In this document: positions 46,353 through 56,714 of the stretch, in pieces
Layout of the letters: each line of letters starts with the position of its first letter
Position numbering within the stretch: the stretch's first letter is position 1
From: Vagococcus sp. CY52-2
GTDB taxonomy: Bacteria; Bacillota; Bacilli; Lactobacillales; Vagococcaceae
Length of the DNA: 64,000 nucleotides
NCBI RefSeq assembly: GCF_022655055.1
Contig: NZ_CP093384.1
Coordinates: 186,001 to 250,000 of the forward strand
Direction: 5' to 3'
The notes under the pieces: generated by a model
The model's database searches: none
Told to the model about the DNA's origin: nothing
The model's input: only the letters and a program-made list of their open reading frames with translations
Translations under genes and position numbers: made by a program

Positions 46353-46377
46353 AATCCATTGTTTACATATTTTTTTA

Positions 46378-46710
46378 TTACTTAATACTATTCCAAAACT
46401 TATCACCCCATGCACATATATTATCGACTATTGGTAATAATTCCATTCCAATATCTGTTAGTTGGTATTCAACTTTTGGAGGAACTACAGGGTATACAGT
46501 TCGTTTAACTATGTTGTCTTTTTCTAGTTCACGTAACTGCCTAATAATCATTCTTTGATTAATATCTGGCAGCATCTTTTCTATTTCGCTTAATCGTAAT
46601 ATAGGTTTTTGTAACAAAGACCAGACAATTGCTATTTTATATTTTCCGCCAATAACAGACATAGCTAAATCCTTAGTATTGACAAAATATTTTTCATTGT
46701 AATTATACAT
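46378..46710 (-). CDS. HxlR-family transcriptional regulator
   Basis: 110 residues of winged-helix type: GGKYKIAIVWSLLQKPILRL, SEIEKMLPDINQRMIIRQLR, then VPPKVEYQLTDIGMELLPIV, all hallmarks of HxlR/YodB. A single cysteine is near CAWGDKFWNSI. It is divergent from the formaldehyde dehydrogenase gene, so it probably senses formaldehyde or another electrophile and represses that operon. Confidence 0.88.
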   Translation of the reverse strand: MYNYNEKYFVNTKDLAMSVIGGKYKIAIVWSLLQKPILRLSEIEKMLPDINQRMIIRQLRELEKDNIVKRTVYPVVPPKVEYQLTDIGMELLPIVDNICAWGDKFWNSIK

Positions 46711-46789
46711 AAAAGGAACCTCATTATTGTTTTTGATTTATATTTTTAGAAATTATATCAATTAAAATCTATAGTGTCAAAAACATCAG

Positions 46790-46827
46790 TATTGCTTTTT
46801 TTGTCATTGTTTATATAATAAGCAATA
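46790..46827 (+). promoter_or_regulatory. Promoter and operator of the formaldehyde operon
   Basis: TATTGCTT and AAGCAATA form a perfect inverted repeat that encloses the promoter: -35 TTGCTT inside the left arm, 16-base spacer, -10 TATAAT directly before the right arm. This layout suits an HxlR-type repressor. Confidence 0.6.
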
Positions 46828-46867
46828 ACGTACAAAAAGGATTTTAATAAATAAGATAGATGAGTAA

Positions 46868-48013
<1,146 letters not shown>

Positions 48014-48017
48014 ATGT

Positions 48018-48863
48018 ATGGACTTGAAAATATTGGAAATTCATACTTCTTTTGGTGGAAAGCAAATTAAATATCAGCATACTTCAAAAATTTTGAAATG
48101 TGAAATGATATTTAGTTTATTTTTACCAGAATCTAAATCAGAAACTGAAACAGTTCCACTTATTTGGTGGTTGGCAGGTTTAACTTGTACAGATGATAAT
48201 TTTAGTCAAAAAGGAGCATTTCAGAAATATGCTTCTGAGCAAAACGTTGCATTTATTATGCCAGATACATCACCTAGAGGCAATGTTGCTGATAGTGATG
48301 ACTGGGATTTAGGACAGGGAGCTAGTTTTTATATAAATGCTACTTTAGAACCATGGAAAGAAAATTTTCAAATGTATGATTATCTAACTAAAGAACTTCC
48401 TGAAATTGTGTACACTTTAATTCCAAATTTCTCAGGAAAAGAAAGCATTATGGGACATTCAATGGGAGGTCATGGTGCATTAGTACTTGGGCTAAGAAAT
48501 CCAAACCGATTTGTTTCTATCTCAGCATTTGCTCCAATATCTAATCCAAGCAACGTTCCTTGGGGGAAAAAAGCCTTCTCCTCTTATTTAGGAAATGATA
48601 AGTCAGCATGGAAAGAATGGGATGCTACAGAAATTATAAAAAAATCAACCAAAAATAATGTTCCGATATTAATAACACAAGGTACAGATGATAACTTCTA
48701 TGAGTTACAATTAGATGAAGAGGCATTTTTATCTGCTGCTAAAAATGTTGATAGAGACGTAACATATAAAAGAGAAATAGGTTATGATCATAGTTATTTT
48801 ACTATAGCAACATTTATTGAAAGTCATATTAAATTTCATTTAAGAGAATTAAAAAAAATATAA
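48018..48863 (+). CDS. S-formylglutathione hydrolase
   Basis: About 281 residues of the esterase D alpha/beta-hydrolase family, with nucleophile Ser in GHSMGGHGALVLGLRN, WWLAGLTCTDDNFSQKGAFQ and the catalytic His in IGYDHSYFTIATF. It releases formate and glutathione and completes the pathway begun by the dehydrogenase upstream. The start ATG 48018 follows the dehydrogenase stop by four bases; an ATG overlapping that stop is an alternative. Confidence 0.94.
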   Translation: MDLKILEIHTSFGGKQIKYQHTSKILKCEMIFSLFLPESKSETETVPLIWWLAGLTCTDDNFSQKGAFQKYASEQNVAFIMPDTSPRGNVADSDDWDLGQGASFYINATLEPWKENFQMYDYLTKELPEIVYTLIPNFSGKESIMGHSMGGHGALVLGLRNPNRFVSISAFAPISNPSNVPWGKKAFSSYLGNDKSAWKEWDATEIIKKSTKNNVPILITQGTDDNFYELQLDEEAFLSAAKNVDRDVTYKREIGYDHSYFTIATFIESHIKFHLRELKKI

Positions 48864-48867
48864 AAGG

Positions 48868-48897
48868 AAAGCCTTCAGAATTATACTGAAGGCTTTA
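48868..48897 (+). terminator. Terminator of the formaldehyde operon
   Basis: AAAGCCTTCAG and CTGAAGGCTTT pair perfectly around AATTATA. The T tail is weak (AAGTATTTT). Confidence 0.65.
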
Positions 48898-48950
48898 AGT
48901 ATTTTGTAGAGTTAACATAAATCAAATTATACCTAGTGAAATCAAATACA

Positions 48951-49009
48951 ATCAAACTTGTACTTGATTATTACAATCTGTTTATATATAATCAAGTATG
49001 AACTTGAAT
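48951..49009 (+). promoter_or_regulatory. cad promoter and operator
   Basis: -35 TTGATT and -10 TATAAT are separated by 17 bases (48964-48992). They are framed by related inverted segments, CAAACTTGTACTTGATTA and TAATCAAGTATGAACTTGAA, suited to binding a CadC dimer at each side. Confidence 0.65.
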
Positions 49010-49031
49010 GAGTGATTTTGGAGGAATAAAC

Positions 49032-49394
49032 GTGACAAATGAAATATGTGAGATTACTTGTATTCATGAGGAGCAAGTAACTAATTCAAAAGAGAGATTA
49101 AAAAATACTAATAGCAAAGATCTAAGTTCTTTATTTAAAATTTTATCAGATGAAAATAGATTCAAAATATTACATGCTTTAGCTTATGAAGATCAACTAT
49201 GTGTATGTGACGTAGCCAATATTATTGGAGCAACTATGGCAAATACATCACATCATTTGCAATCATTAAAAAAATTAGGTGTTGTAGATAGTAAAAAAAT
49301 AGGCAAATTAGTTTATTATTTTAGTTCTGATGATAGGATTGTTGAATTGATAAATTTTGGAAAACAACTAGAAAAGGGTGATAGATATGAGTAA
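49032..49394 (+). CDS. cadC: Cadmium-responsive ArsR-family repressor CadC
   Basis: About 120 residues with the N-terminal Cys pair region ([12 protein letters not shown]), the ArsR metal site CVCD in the recognition helix ([20 protein letters not shown]) and [19 protein letters not shown]. The start is GTG 49032 behind GGAGG; an ATG at 49008 has no good ribosome site. It represses the operon until Cd2+, Pb2+ or Zn2+ binds. Overlaps the start of cadA. Confidence 0.93.
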   Translation: MTNEICEITCIHEEQVTNSKERLKNTNSKDLSSLFKILSDENRFKILHALAYEDQLCVCDVANIIGATMANTSHHLQSLKKLGVVDSKKIGKLVYYFSSDDRIVELINFGKQLEKGDRYE

Positions 49395-51504
49395 AGAAAC
49401 TTCTAGTAAAACATATCGAGTAGAGGGATTAAGCTGTACGAATTGTGCTGCTAAATTTGAAAAAAATGTTAAAAGTATTGAAGGTGTAACAGATGCAAAA
49501 GTAAACTTTGGTGCTGGAAAAATTAAAGTTGAGGGAACATCTTCCATTCAAGAAATTAAGTCTGCTGGAGCTTTTGAAAATCTAATTATTCAAGATGAGG
49601 ACAATCAAGAATCTGAAGGGGAACAGAAAGATTCTTTCTTGAAACGTAATTGGACATTAGTTATTTCAGTAATATTAATAGCCATAGCTTTTTATTTTAG
49701 AGCTACTGCAGGCGAGAATGATATCATAACTAAAAGCTTATTTATATCAGCTATCGTTATTGGTGGATTTAGTTTATTTACAGAAGGAATTAAGGATTTA
49801 CTTAAATTAAACTTTTCAATGGAAGTTTTAATGACAATAGCAATTATAGGCGCATCAATTATAGGTGAATGGGCTGAAGGTTCTATTGTAGTTATCTTAT
49901 TCGCTGTTAGTGAAGCCCTTGAACGATTTTCAATGGATAAAGCAAGACAATCTATTCGTTCGTTAATGGATATAGCACCAAAAGAAGCTTTGATTAGAAG
50001 AAATAACGAAGAAAAAATGATAAATGTTTCTGATATTCAAATAGGAGATATTATGGTTATTAAACCAGGGCAAAAAATAGCTATGGATGGGGTAGTCATT
50101 AAAGGACATTCTGCTGTTAATCAAGCAGCAATAACGGGTGAGTCTGTTCCAATTGAAAAACAAAATAAGGACGAAATTTTTGCAGGTACTTTAAATGGAG
50201 AGGGGATTTTAGAAGTGGAAGTGACTAAACATGTTAATGATACAACCATTGCTAAAATCATTCATTTAGTGGAAGAAGCACAAGGAGAACGAGCACCTGC
50301 ACAAGCATTCGTTGATAACTTTGCTAAATACTATACCCCTTCTATCATGGCTATTTCGGCTTTAATTATCATTATTCCACCATTGTTTTTTGGTGGTGAT
50401 TGGAATAAGTGGTTGTACCAGGGTTTATCACTATTAGTAGTTGGTTGTCCTTGTTCATTAGTTATCTCAACACCTGTTTCAATCGTTTCAGCTATTGGAA
50501 ATTCAGCTAAAAATGGTGTGCTGGTAAAAGGAGGTATTTATCTCGAAGAAATCGGAGGATTAAAAGCAATCGCTTTTGATAAAACAGGGACTTTAACCAA
50601 AGGAACGCCTTCTGTAACAGACTTTGTTGTAAGTGACACAAATCAAGAAAATCAGTACTTATCTATCATTTCAGCGTTAGAAATACTTTCTCAACATCCT
50701 TTAGCTTCAGCCATTCTTAAAGAAGCTGATAGAAGAGAGTCAAACTATCAAATGATCGATATTATGAATTTTAAATCAGTAACTGGTAAAGGAATTAAAG
50801 GTGATTATCAAGGTACAACTTATTTTGTTGGAAGTCCTAAATTATTTGATTCAGAATTAATTAGGCAAGCTAGTGTCATGAAAAATTATGAGAAGTTACA
50901 AGAGCAAGGAAAAACCGTCATGATTTTTGGAACAGCACAAAATATTTTGGCAATTATCGCAGTTGCTGATGAATTAAGAAAGTCAAGTTCAGAAGTAATC
51001 GCTAAGCTTCATCAGTTAGGTATTGAACATACAATTATGTTAACTGGTGACAATATCAGAACAGCTAAATCAATTGGAGAACAAGTTGGTGTGACAGACA
51101 TTAAAGGTGATTTAATGCCACAAGATAAGTTAGAGTATATTAAAGAGCTTAAAGAAAAGTATGGAAAAGTGGCTATGGTAGGAGACGGAGTAAATGATGC
51201 TCCTGCGTTAGCATCAGCAACTGTTGGGATTGCAATGGGTGGGGCTGGAACGGACACTGCTTTAGAAACAGCTGATGTTGCCTTAATGGGTGATGATTTA
51301 CAAAAGTTACCGTTTATTGTTAATCTTAGTCGAAAAACATTAAAAATTATAAAACAAAATATTACTTTCTCTTTAAGCATTAAATTCTTAGCTTTATTGC
51401 TAATTATTCCAGGATGGTTATCACTTTGGATTGCTATTGTTGCAGATATGGGAGCAACTTTATTAGTAACACTTAATGGATTGAGATTGATGAAACAGAA
51501 GTAA
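49387..51504 (+). CDS. cadA: Cadmium/zinc-exporting P-type ATPase CadA
   Basis: About 705 residues: an N-terminal metal-binding domain with CTNC ([13 protein letters not shown]), the CPC membrane motif ([11 protein letters not shown]), the phosphorylation site [19 protein letters not shown], and the hinge [11 protein letters not shown]. The transport-site CPC and single soft-metal domain place it in the Cd2+/Zn2+/Pb2+ export group. The ATG at 49387 overlaps cadC. It expels heavy metal across the cytoplasmic membrane. Confidence 0.96.
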   Translation: MSKETSSKTYRVEGLSCTNCAAKFEKNVKSIEGVTDAKVNFGAGKIKVEGTSSIQEIKSAGAFENLIIQDEDNQESEGEQKDSFLKRNWTLVISVILIAIAFYFRATAGENDIITKSLFISAIVIGGFSLFTEGIKDLLKLNFSMEVLMTIAIIGASIIGEWAEGSIVVILFAVSEALERFSMDKARQSIRSLMDIAPKEALIRRNNEEKMINVSDIQIGDIMVIKPGQKIAMDGVVIKGHSAVNQAAITGESVPIEKQNKDEIFAGTLNGEGILEVEVTKHVNDTTIAKIIHLVEEAQGERAPAQAFVDNFAKYYTPSIMAISALIIIIPPLFFGGDWNKWLYQGLSLLVVGCPCSLVISTPVSIVSAIGNSAKNGVLVKGGIYLEEIGGLKAIAFDKTGTLTKGTPSVTDFVVSDTNQENQYLSIISALEILSQHPLASAILKEADRRESNYQMIDIMNFKSVTGKGIKGDYQGTTYFVGSPKLFDSELIRQASVMKNYEKLQEQGKTVMIFGTAQNILAIIAVADELRKSSSEVIAKLHQLGIEHTIMLTGDNIRTAKSIGEQVGVTDIKGDLMPQDKLEYIKELKEKYGKVAMVGDGVNDAPALASATVGIAMGGAGTDTALETADVALMGDDLQKLPFIVNLSRKTLKIIKQNITFSLSIKFLALLLIIPGWLSLWIAIVADMGATLLVTLNGLRLMKQK

Positions 51505-51620
51505 GAAATAGTTATTTATCTCGTTGATTAACATAATCTCGCTTTTAAGAAGTATCATACCTACCAACGGATTCAGTTCGCGAGATTGTGAATGCCAATT
51601 GGTCTACATAAACAGTCAAA

Positions 51621-51654
51621 AAAGAATCCCATCAAGTGGCGATTCTTTTTTTTT
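51621..51654 (+). terminator. Terminator downstream of cadA
   Basis: AAGAATC...GATTCTT with a stem interrupted by a few bases and followed by a run of nine Ts. Confidence 0.6.
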
Positions 51655-52022
51655 CGAGATAGTGAAAGACACCCAATCATTTTTTTTGTTTCGTGTTATT
51701 TTTTGTTGATTGATTAGATGAAAAAAATAAAAAAGATGTCACCAAGTAAAACAAAAAAATTAAAAAAATTTTTAAAAGCCTGCGAACAAAAAGAAAAAAG
51801 AGAGAGAAAAACTGTTGTCTTTTTTGAAAAACAACTGGTGTGACAAATGAAAAAAAATCACGTGTATTAAAAAAAGTTTGGTGAAAAAAATTAAAAAAGA
51901 GACCAGACTAAAAATCAAGTATTGCCAAAAAATCAATAAGGCAAGCAACGGGTTTGTCATGACAAACCCAAAAATTGAATTTTTTTAAGCTTGTTAGGTT
52001 GCACCTAAGACCGCTGAAAAAA
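51655..52022 (+). other. Gene-free AT-rich plasmid segment
   Basis: No convincing frame on either strand. The stretch is very A-rich (A-tracts of seven to nine bases) and borders the rep remnant; it is probably plasmid non-coding DNA. Confidence 0.35.
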
Positions 52023-52270
52023 TAAAAACACTTTTCCAAAAGTAAGGAAAAGTGTTTATTTTTTTGTCGCGCTGCTCGATACTTTTTTGAATTCAAAAAA
52101 TAATTTTCTGATTAACGGAATTCTCTTTTTAAATGATTCAAACTGTTTTTTCTAACGATTTCTTTTTCAACTTTTTCAAATTCTTTTTATTTCTGAACGT
52201 GAAAATTTAACTCATGTGTGTCGATTTTTAAATCTAAAACGTCATTTTTTTTTGACTTATTTTTTTATAG
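52023..52270 (-). pseudogene. 3' end of a second rep gene with its terminator
   Basis: The terminator (CTTTTCCAAAAGTAAGGAAAAG) and roughly 170 bases after it are a diverged copy of the terminator and 3' end of the intact rep gene at 52573-52790, including the blocks ACTTTTTCAAATTC and ACTCATGTGTG. The rest of this gene is missing, so this is the remnant of a second replicon. Confidence 0.65.
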
Positions 52271-52410
52271 ATGAGTCATTCAATCATTAGTCATCTTACT
52301 TTTGGCCAATTTTGCGTTTAAGAGCATAAGGGAAACTGCCAACAGGCAAGCTGTTGGGTTGATAGTATCAACGTTTCCGATGTAACATGATTTTTTCTCG
52401 TTTGCACTGT

Positions 52411-52498
52411 TTTAACACACCTTTGACACACCTTTTAACCACCTTTAACACACCTTTGACACACCTTTAACACACCTTTTAACCACCTTTGACATACA
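52411..52498 (+). repeat. Iteron array of eight 11-bp units
   Basis: Eight tandem units with an exact 11-bp period: TTTAACACACC (A), TTTGACACACC (B) and TTTTAACCACC (C) in the order A B C A B A C B (last unit TTTGACATACA). One unit per helical turn is typical of theta-plasmid iterons. The array lies upstream of the rep remnant and downstream of the intact rep gene. Confidence 0.8.
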
Positions 52499-52572
52499 CT
52501 ATTTTTTATCAATAAAAGAATTATCCTAAATCATTTCAATTGAAAAATTAGTTTTTCAAAAAAAAAAAAATA

Positions 52573-52604
52573 AAAAACTTTTCCAAAAGTATGGAGAAGT
52601 TTTT
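52573..52604 (-). terminator. Terminator of the rep gene
   Basis: AAAAACTTTTCC and GGAGAAGTTTTT pair (one mismatch), just downstream of the rep stop. Confidence 0.75.
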
Positions 52605-52638
52605 CTACTTTGTCGTGTTGTTCGAAATAGTTTTCTGA

Positions 52639-53565
52639 TTAATGGAAACCACTTTTTAAATCATCTAAAATATCTTTTCGAAGTTTTTCTTCTTCAATTT
52701 TTTCAAATTCTTTTTGTTTCTGAGCGTAAAAATCTGACTCATGTGTGCCAATTTTTAAACCTAATACTTTATCTTTTGCGACCCATTTTTCTTCTTGAGA
52801 AAGATCACCATTGTGTTCGATATTAAATATTTTTTGTCGTAAGTCTTCGCGTTCTCCTTTAGAAAAGTCATTAGCATTTTTATTTTCTGGTTTAAAAGCA
52901 AATTGGTAACCAACAACAGGTTTCCCACGTCCTTTACCATATTTCTTACGAATGGTAAGACCGCGAAATAATGGAGTTAATTCGTCTTTAATAGGCTTTA
53001 AGACTCTTTTATCAAGATTAGCAGGTTCTTTCAAATAACTTTTAGGAATATCTAAAAGCTCAAAAAAATCTTCTTTAGAGAAATATGCATAGCCCGTTGT
53101 TCGAAATTGTTTTAACAATCGAAACATGGTTTTTGAATAACTGCTTTGTAGGTCATTAAACTGTTGAAGAGAATAACGAACCCATTCGTCTAAGTCATTG
53201 AGTAAAGGAATAGCTTTTTCATGTATTTGAATTTCAGCATAAGGGGAATCTGCTTCTCCATTAATGTCGAATGAGCTAAATAAAACGAAACGCTCACGTC
53301 TCAAACCAGAGGCGCTTCTACGACCAAATCTCAAATCCATTAATTTGTCATACGTTTCTTCTAAGTCATCAATAAAACGATTATTGGCAGTTGCTTTATA
53401 ATCACTTAATTCTTTAAGTTGGCTAAAAGAGAAGGTTACTTTATTTTGCCCCTTATCACGCATTCTAGAGATAATTGAAAAAAATAAATTCATTTGAACA
53501 GGGGTAAACTTTCTCAAAGGAATAGTATTTAATTCTGTATGATGTTTAACTAATTCATTAACCAT
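52639..53565 (-). CDS. repB: Rep_3-family plasmid replication initiator
   Basis: 308 residues with two winged-helix domains. NTIPLRKFTPVQMNLFFSII near the start and TTGYAYFSKEDFFELLDIPK, then DKRVLKPIKDELTPLFRGLT in the middle are the Rep_3 (RepB of lactic-acid-bacterial theta plasmids) signature; a charged tail follows. It would bind the iterons upstream and open the origin. Its presence means this region was once an autonomous plasmid. Confidence 0.93.
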   Translation of the reverse strand: MVNELVKHHTELNTIPLRKFTPVQMNLFFSIISRMRDKGQNKVTFSFSQLKELSDYKATANNRFIDDLEETYDKLMDLRFGRRSASGLRRERFVLFSSFDINGEADSPYAEIQIHEKAIPLLNDLDEWVRYSLQQFNDLQSSYSKTMFRLLKQFRTTGYAYFSKEDFFELLDIPKSYLKEPANLDKRVLKPIKDELTPLFRGLTIRKKYGKGRGKPVVGYQFAFKPENKNANDFSKGEREDLRQKIFNIEHNGDLSQEEKWVAKDKVLGLKIGTHESDFYAQKQKEFEKIEEEKLRKDILDDLKSGFH

Positions 53566-53696
53566 AAACGCACCTCACATTAATATAATATTTATAAAGT
53601 ACATATTACAAGTTCAAGTACTTTAAGTAAAGACTTAAAACAGACAAAATGTACTTATAAATATTCTGTATCCATTGGGGGAGTAAGGATTAAACA

Positions 53697-53742
53697 AGGT
53701 CTAAAAGAGGTTTAAAAGAGGTTTAAAAGAGATTATAAAAGA
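53697..53742 (-). repeat. Iterons upstream of rep
   Basis: Four tandem units of 11 to 12 bp (AGGTCTAAAAG, AGGTTTAAAAG twice, AGATTATAAAAG) lie 130 bases before the rep start, the usual place for the origin of this plasmid type. An AT-rich stretch adjoins. The interval 53743-54062 holds no gene, only scattered short repeats. Confidence 0.7.
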
Positions 53743-54062
53743 GGGGATATATTTTCCCACCAAAACTTTTTCTTTATTTTGTTAAAATGATCTATGCGTA
53801 CTATGAAAATATATAAAAAGGAGTGAGAGAAAACCACTCTCACATTGAACTTGCAGCAGTCGCTATACGCTCCTTTGCTAAAACCTAACCCATTTCTCCA
53901 AAGAAATCATTCAACAGCCTTAAAACGCAAAAAAAGAGCTATTTAAGCTCATTTGATTAAAAACCTTATTCAGATAAGTAAAACGTCTTTCAGACGGTCA
54001 GGGTAAACCCTAACAACCCTAGAGTGGAAATCAGTAGTAAATGACAAGAATAAAAAGCGAGT

Positions 54063-54485
54063 TTATTTCCACCACTGCCACCATTTTTTAGTGTCTATGT
54101 TTTCTTCGAGTAATTTTGTATTCTTTTGTTGCTCGTAAAGTAGTAATTGTTGTTGTTGGTTTAGAATTGTTTGAAGTGAATTAATCTGCTCATCTTTTGA
54201 CCTCAATTGTTTATTTTTATCTTTTACTTCCTTTTGCAAAAAATGATTAGAATCTTCAAGGCTTTTAATATATTGAGCTTTAAAATCAACTGCAACATCA
54301 TTTATTTCGGCGTTTTGGTCTTTATTTTTAGATAAACCTTTCATAACAAGGTTTACAACCGCATCATCATACAGTAACGTTTGTCCATTTTTAGTCACTT
54401 CTGTTGCACCAATTGTTTTGACGTATCTTGATACAGTCATTTTTGAAACATCAAGCATATCAGCCATTTCTTTAATACTTTTCAT
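54063..54485 (-). CDS. Plasmid replication-associated protein (DUF536-like)
   Basis: About 140 residues. The N-terminal 45 form a helix-turn-helix (KSIKEMADMLDVSKMTVSRY), followed by a long coiled coil (FLQKEVKDKNKQLRSKDEQI, NSLQTILNQQQQLLLYEQQK) and the end KKWWQWWK. This is the RepX/DUF536 protein commonly next to Rep_3 genes in lactic-acid-bacterial plasmids, often linked to copy control or maintenance. AGGAGG lies six bases before the chosen ATG. Confidence 0.85.
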   Translation of the reverse strand: MKSIKEMADMLDVSKMTVSRYVKTIGATEVTKNGQTLLYDDAVVNLVMKGLSKNKDQNAEINDVAVDFKAQYIKSLEDSNHFLQKEVKDKNKQLRSKDEQINSLQTILNQQQQLLLYEQQKNTKLLEENIDTKKWWQWWK

Positions 54486-54633
54486 CATAAACCTCCTGTA
54501 ACAAATCATAACAACATGCTACCACTTTTGTTGTGGTCATAAAAGATAGTATAAAATGTTAGAAAAATTATGCTATATTAATTAATGGCACTTAGCCTAC
54601 CAAAGCTATTATAGGTTTGGAGGTGAAACTTGC

Positions 54634-54732
54634 ATGGTTGAAAAACTTCTAACGTTAATTATCGCACCAATCATTGTTGGGGCAGTTCTTGAACTGTTTG
54701 CTTACTGGTTGGAAAAGCAAGACGATAATTAA
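54634..54732 (+). CDS. fst: Fst-family type I toxin
   Basis: 32 residues: MVEKLLTLIIAPIIVGAVLE followed by LFAYWLEKQDDN. The pattern of one membrane helix with the APIIVG core and acidic tail is that of Fst from the par locus of plasmid pAD1 and its relatives. GGAGGTG is eight bases before the ATG, and a 5' hairpin (CCAAA...TTTGG) can hide that site. It poisons the membrane if the antisense RNA is lost, which stabilises the plasmid. Confidence 0.9.
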   Translation: MVEKLLTLIIAPIIVGAVLELFAYWLEKQDDN

Positions 54733-54772
54733 AGGCTAATGCTAATCAACCCACACGCTTAGTCGCAAAGCG

Positions 54773-54852
54773 AAAAAAAAGCCCTAACCACTCGCAATGG
54801 TTGGGGCTTTTGTGCTATGAAACTTGCACTCGAAACTTCTAACGTTTTCGCA
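54773..54852 (-). ncRNA. RNAII antitoxin of the par locus
   Basis: A convergent transcript opposite the toxin RNA. It contains ACGTTAGAAGTTTCGAGTGC, complementary to the start region of fst (CTTGCATGG and ACTTCTAACG repeats), and shares the bidirectional terminator GCCCTAACCA / TGGTTGGGGC with the toxin transcript. In the known par system RNAII pairs with RNAI at these repeats and at the terminator loop and blocks translation. Confidence 0.8.
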
Positions 54853-54857
54853 CCTTT

Positions 54858-54886
54858 ATTATATCATGGTTTTAAATTTCAATCAA
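54858..54886 (-). promoter_or_regulatory. RNAII promoter
   Basis: A minus-strand TTGATT, 17 bases, TATAAT: a strong promoter, as expected for an antitoxin RNA made in excess. Confidence 0.8.
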
Positions 54887-55006
54887 AATACATAATTGAT
54901 TAACATAAATCACGTTATGCATAGTTAAAAATAAGATGTTATACTTATTATAACCACTTGATATAAGTGTTATACAAAATAAGTTTTTAACATACCCCTC
55001 AATCCG

Positions 55007-55048
55007 TTAATCTATATTTTCTCAAATAATTGAGAAAATATAGATTAA
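55007..55048 (+). repeat. Perfect 19-bp inverted repeat upstream of the DUF389 gene
   Basis: TTAATCTATATTTTCTCAA and its exact inverse are separated by ATAA. It lies about 80 bases before the start codon. It is too AT-rich and lacks a T run to be an ordinary terminator, so an operator, cruciform or site-specific recombination site are options. Confidence 0.6.
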
Positions 55049-55128
55049 TAAATAACAACAGGTCCATAAGGTTTCCTACTAAAAATCGAAAGATAAAAAC
55101 CTTAAATATAATATACAAGGATGAGAAC

Positions 55129-56394
55129 ATGAATACATACAATAAAAAAGATAATCCATTTTTAGTGAAAATTAATAGTGAATTACATTTTAACATCGAG
55201 GATATTATTATTCTAATTTGTTCTATTTTTATTGCATCTATTGGTTTGAATATGAATTCGACACCAATTGTTATAGGAGCAATGCTTATTTCTCCTCTAA
55301 TGACTTCTGTGATAGGGATAGGAATTAGTTTGGCTTTTCAAGACACTTCCATTTTAAGAAAATCAATAACCTTACTAGCGCTACAAGTAATTGTCAGTCT
55401 AGTTGTTTCAACGCTATATTTTTCTTTCTCACCACTTACTTATGCAAGTAGTGAAATAATAGCCAGAACAAATCCTACAATCTGGGATGTTGTGATTGCT
55501 TTTACAGGAGGAGTAGCTGGTGTAATAGGGTTTAAGAAAAAAACTGCTAATAATATTGTTCCTGGAGTTGCTATTGCTACAGCACTTATGCCGCCTCTTT
55601 GTACATTGGGATATGCTATTTCAATTCAGAGTATGACTTATATTTTTGGTGCGTTCTATTTGTTTGTTATTAATATCTTTTTCATCAGTCTTTCGACATT
55701 TATAACTGTTTATATTTTTGAAGCAAAACATGATAAGCAGATTGATTCAATAAAAAAGAAATCAACAAATACAATGTTCATTATCTTGACGATTATTATC
55801 ATTATACCTAGTATTTATACGGCTTCGTCAATGGTCAAAGATTCATTAAATGAAAATAATTTAAATCGATTTATTGAAAGTGAATTAAAAGACTCACTGA
55901 TTTTAGAAAAGAAAATCTCAAAAGAAAAAAAGACAATTCATTTAACATTATCAGATACAAGTATCAATGATACTAAATTACAAAGTTTACAGAATAAATT
56001 ACCAGAGTATCATCTAGGTAATATGGATTTAAATATTAAACAAATTACTGAAACAGATAGTTTATCTGGAAAAGAATTAGAACATTTAATTCGACAGCTG
56101 ATTGACTCAGAAACTTCTGTGAGACCGTCCGTCAAGGAAGACCCCCAGACTCTAGAGGACTTCATTATTGAAAAAAACAAAATAATAAAAACAAACTTTC
56201 CACTTGATATTAAAAAATTATATATGAATTCAGAAGTAGCTAGTAATGAAAAACAAATTAAAAACGTGTTAACCATAGAGCTTAAATCCAATCTTACGAA
56301 GAGTTTAGAAAGTGACATAGAAAGCTATGTTTTAGATACTTATAATAATAAGATAGACAATTTATCAATAGTATTTAAGGAAGATGGAAATTAG
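55129..56394 (+). CDS. DUF389 membrane protein
   Basis: About 421 residues with six membrane segments in the first half. The DUF389 signature is clear: NSTPIVIGAMLISPLMTSVI, then GGVAGVIGFKKKTANNIVPG and VAIATALMPPLCTLGYAIS. The C-terminal 180 residues are soluble and may lie outside. ATG 55129 has AAGGA upstream; earlier in-frame codons lack a ribosome site. The family is of unknown function. It is placed here beside metal and formaldehyde resistance genes on the integrated plasmid. Confidence 0.88.
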   Translation: MNTYNKKDNPFLVKINSELHFNIEDIIILICSIFIASIGLNMNSTPIVIGAMLISPLMTSVIGIGISLAFQDTSILRKSITLLALQVIVSLVVSTLYFSFSPLTYASSEIIARTNPTIWDVVIAFTGGVAGVIGFKKKTANNIVPGVAIATALMPPLCTLGYAISIQSMTYIFGAFYLFVINIFFISLSTFITVYIFEAKHDKQIDSIKKKSTNTMFIILTIIIIIPSIYTASSMVKDSLNENNLNRFIESELKDSLILEKKISKEKKTIHLTLSDTSINDTKLQSLQNKLPEYHLGNMDLNIKQITETDSLSGKELEHLIRQLIDSETSVRPSVKEDPQTLEDFIIEKNKIIKTNFPLDIKKLYMNSEVASNEKQIKNVLTIELKSNLTKSLESDIESYVLDTYNNKIDNLSIVFKEDGN

Positions 56395-56692
56395 ATAAAG
56401 CGAAGATTGAAAATGGCTATGAGTTAGTCAAGAAAAGTTGACAAGAGGAAGTCTATTTTTGTGTATCTGTTGACAAATTATTATTCAGACTTATATTCAT
56501 CCAATATTTTGTAAATCCTATCAAACTAAAATATAAATAAAGTATAGGCATGTTAATATGCAAAATTGTTGAATTAAACACCTTTAAAAAATGAAAAATA
56601 GGTTATTTTAACAAAAATTCTGGTAGCCGTTTTGATTGATTAAGAGTTTTACCGTACTGTTGACTAAATAAATATTATTACTAGCTAAAAAA
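56395..56692 (+). other. Gene-free stretch before IS1182 copy 2
   Basis: No frame or RNA signal is supported. TTGACAA occurs twice in the first 100 bases as possible -35 elements, but no gene follows. Confidence 0.3.
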
Positions 56693-56714
56693 AGCCCTCA
56701 GAATGATGAGGGCT
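56693..56714 (+). terminator. Terminator hairpin abutting IS1182 copy 2
   Basis: AGCCCTCA and TGAGGGCT pair around GAATGA, preceded by seven As. The stem ends exactly at the left end of the IS. Confidence 0.7.

Noticed and set aside
51655-52100. Short frames on the minus strand in the plasmid A-rich region
   Set aside because: Lysine- or phenylalanine-rich translations of A/T tracts without ribosome sites.
52411-52498. CRISPR array
   Set aside because: The repeats are 11 bp and contiguous without spacers, and no cas genes are present; they are plasmid iterons.
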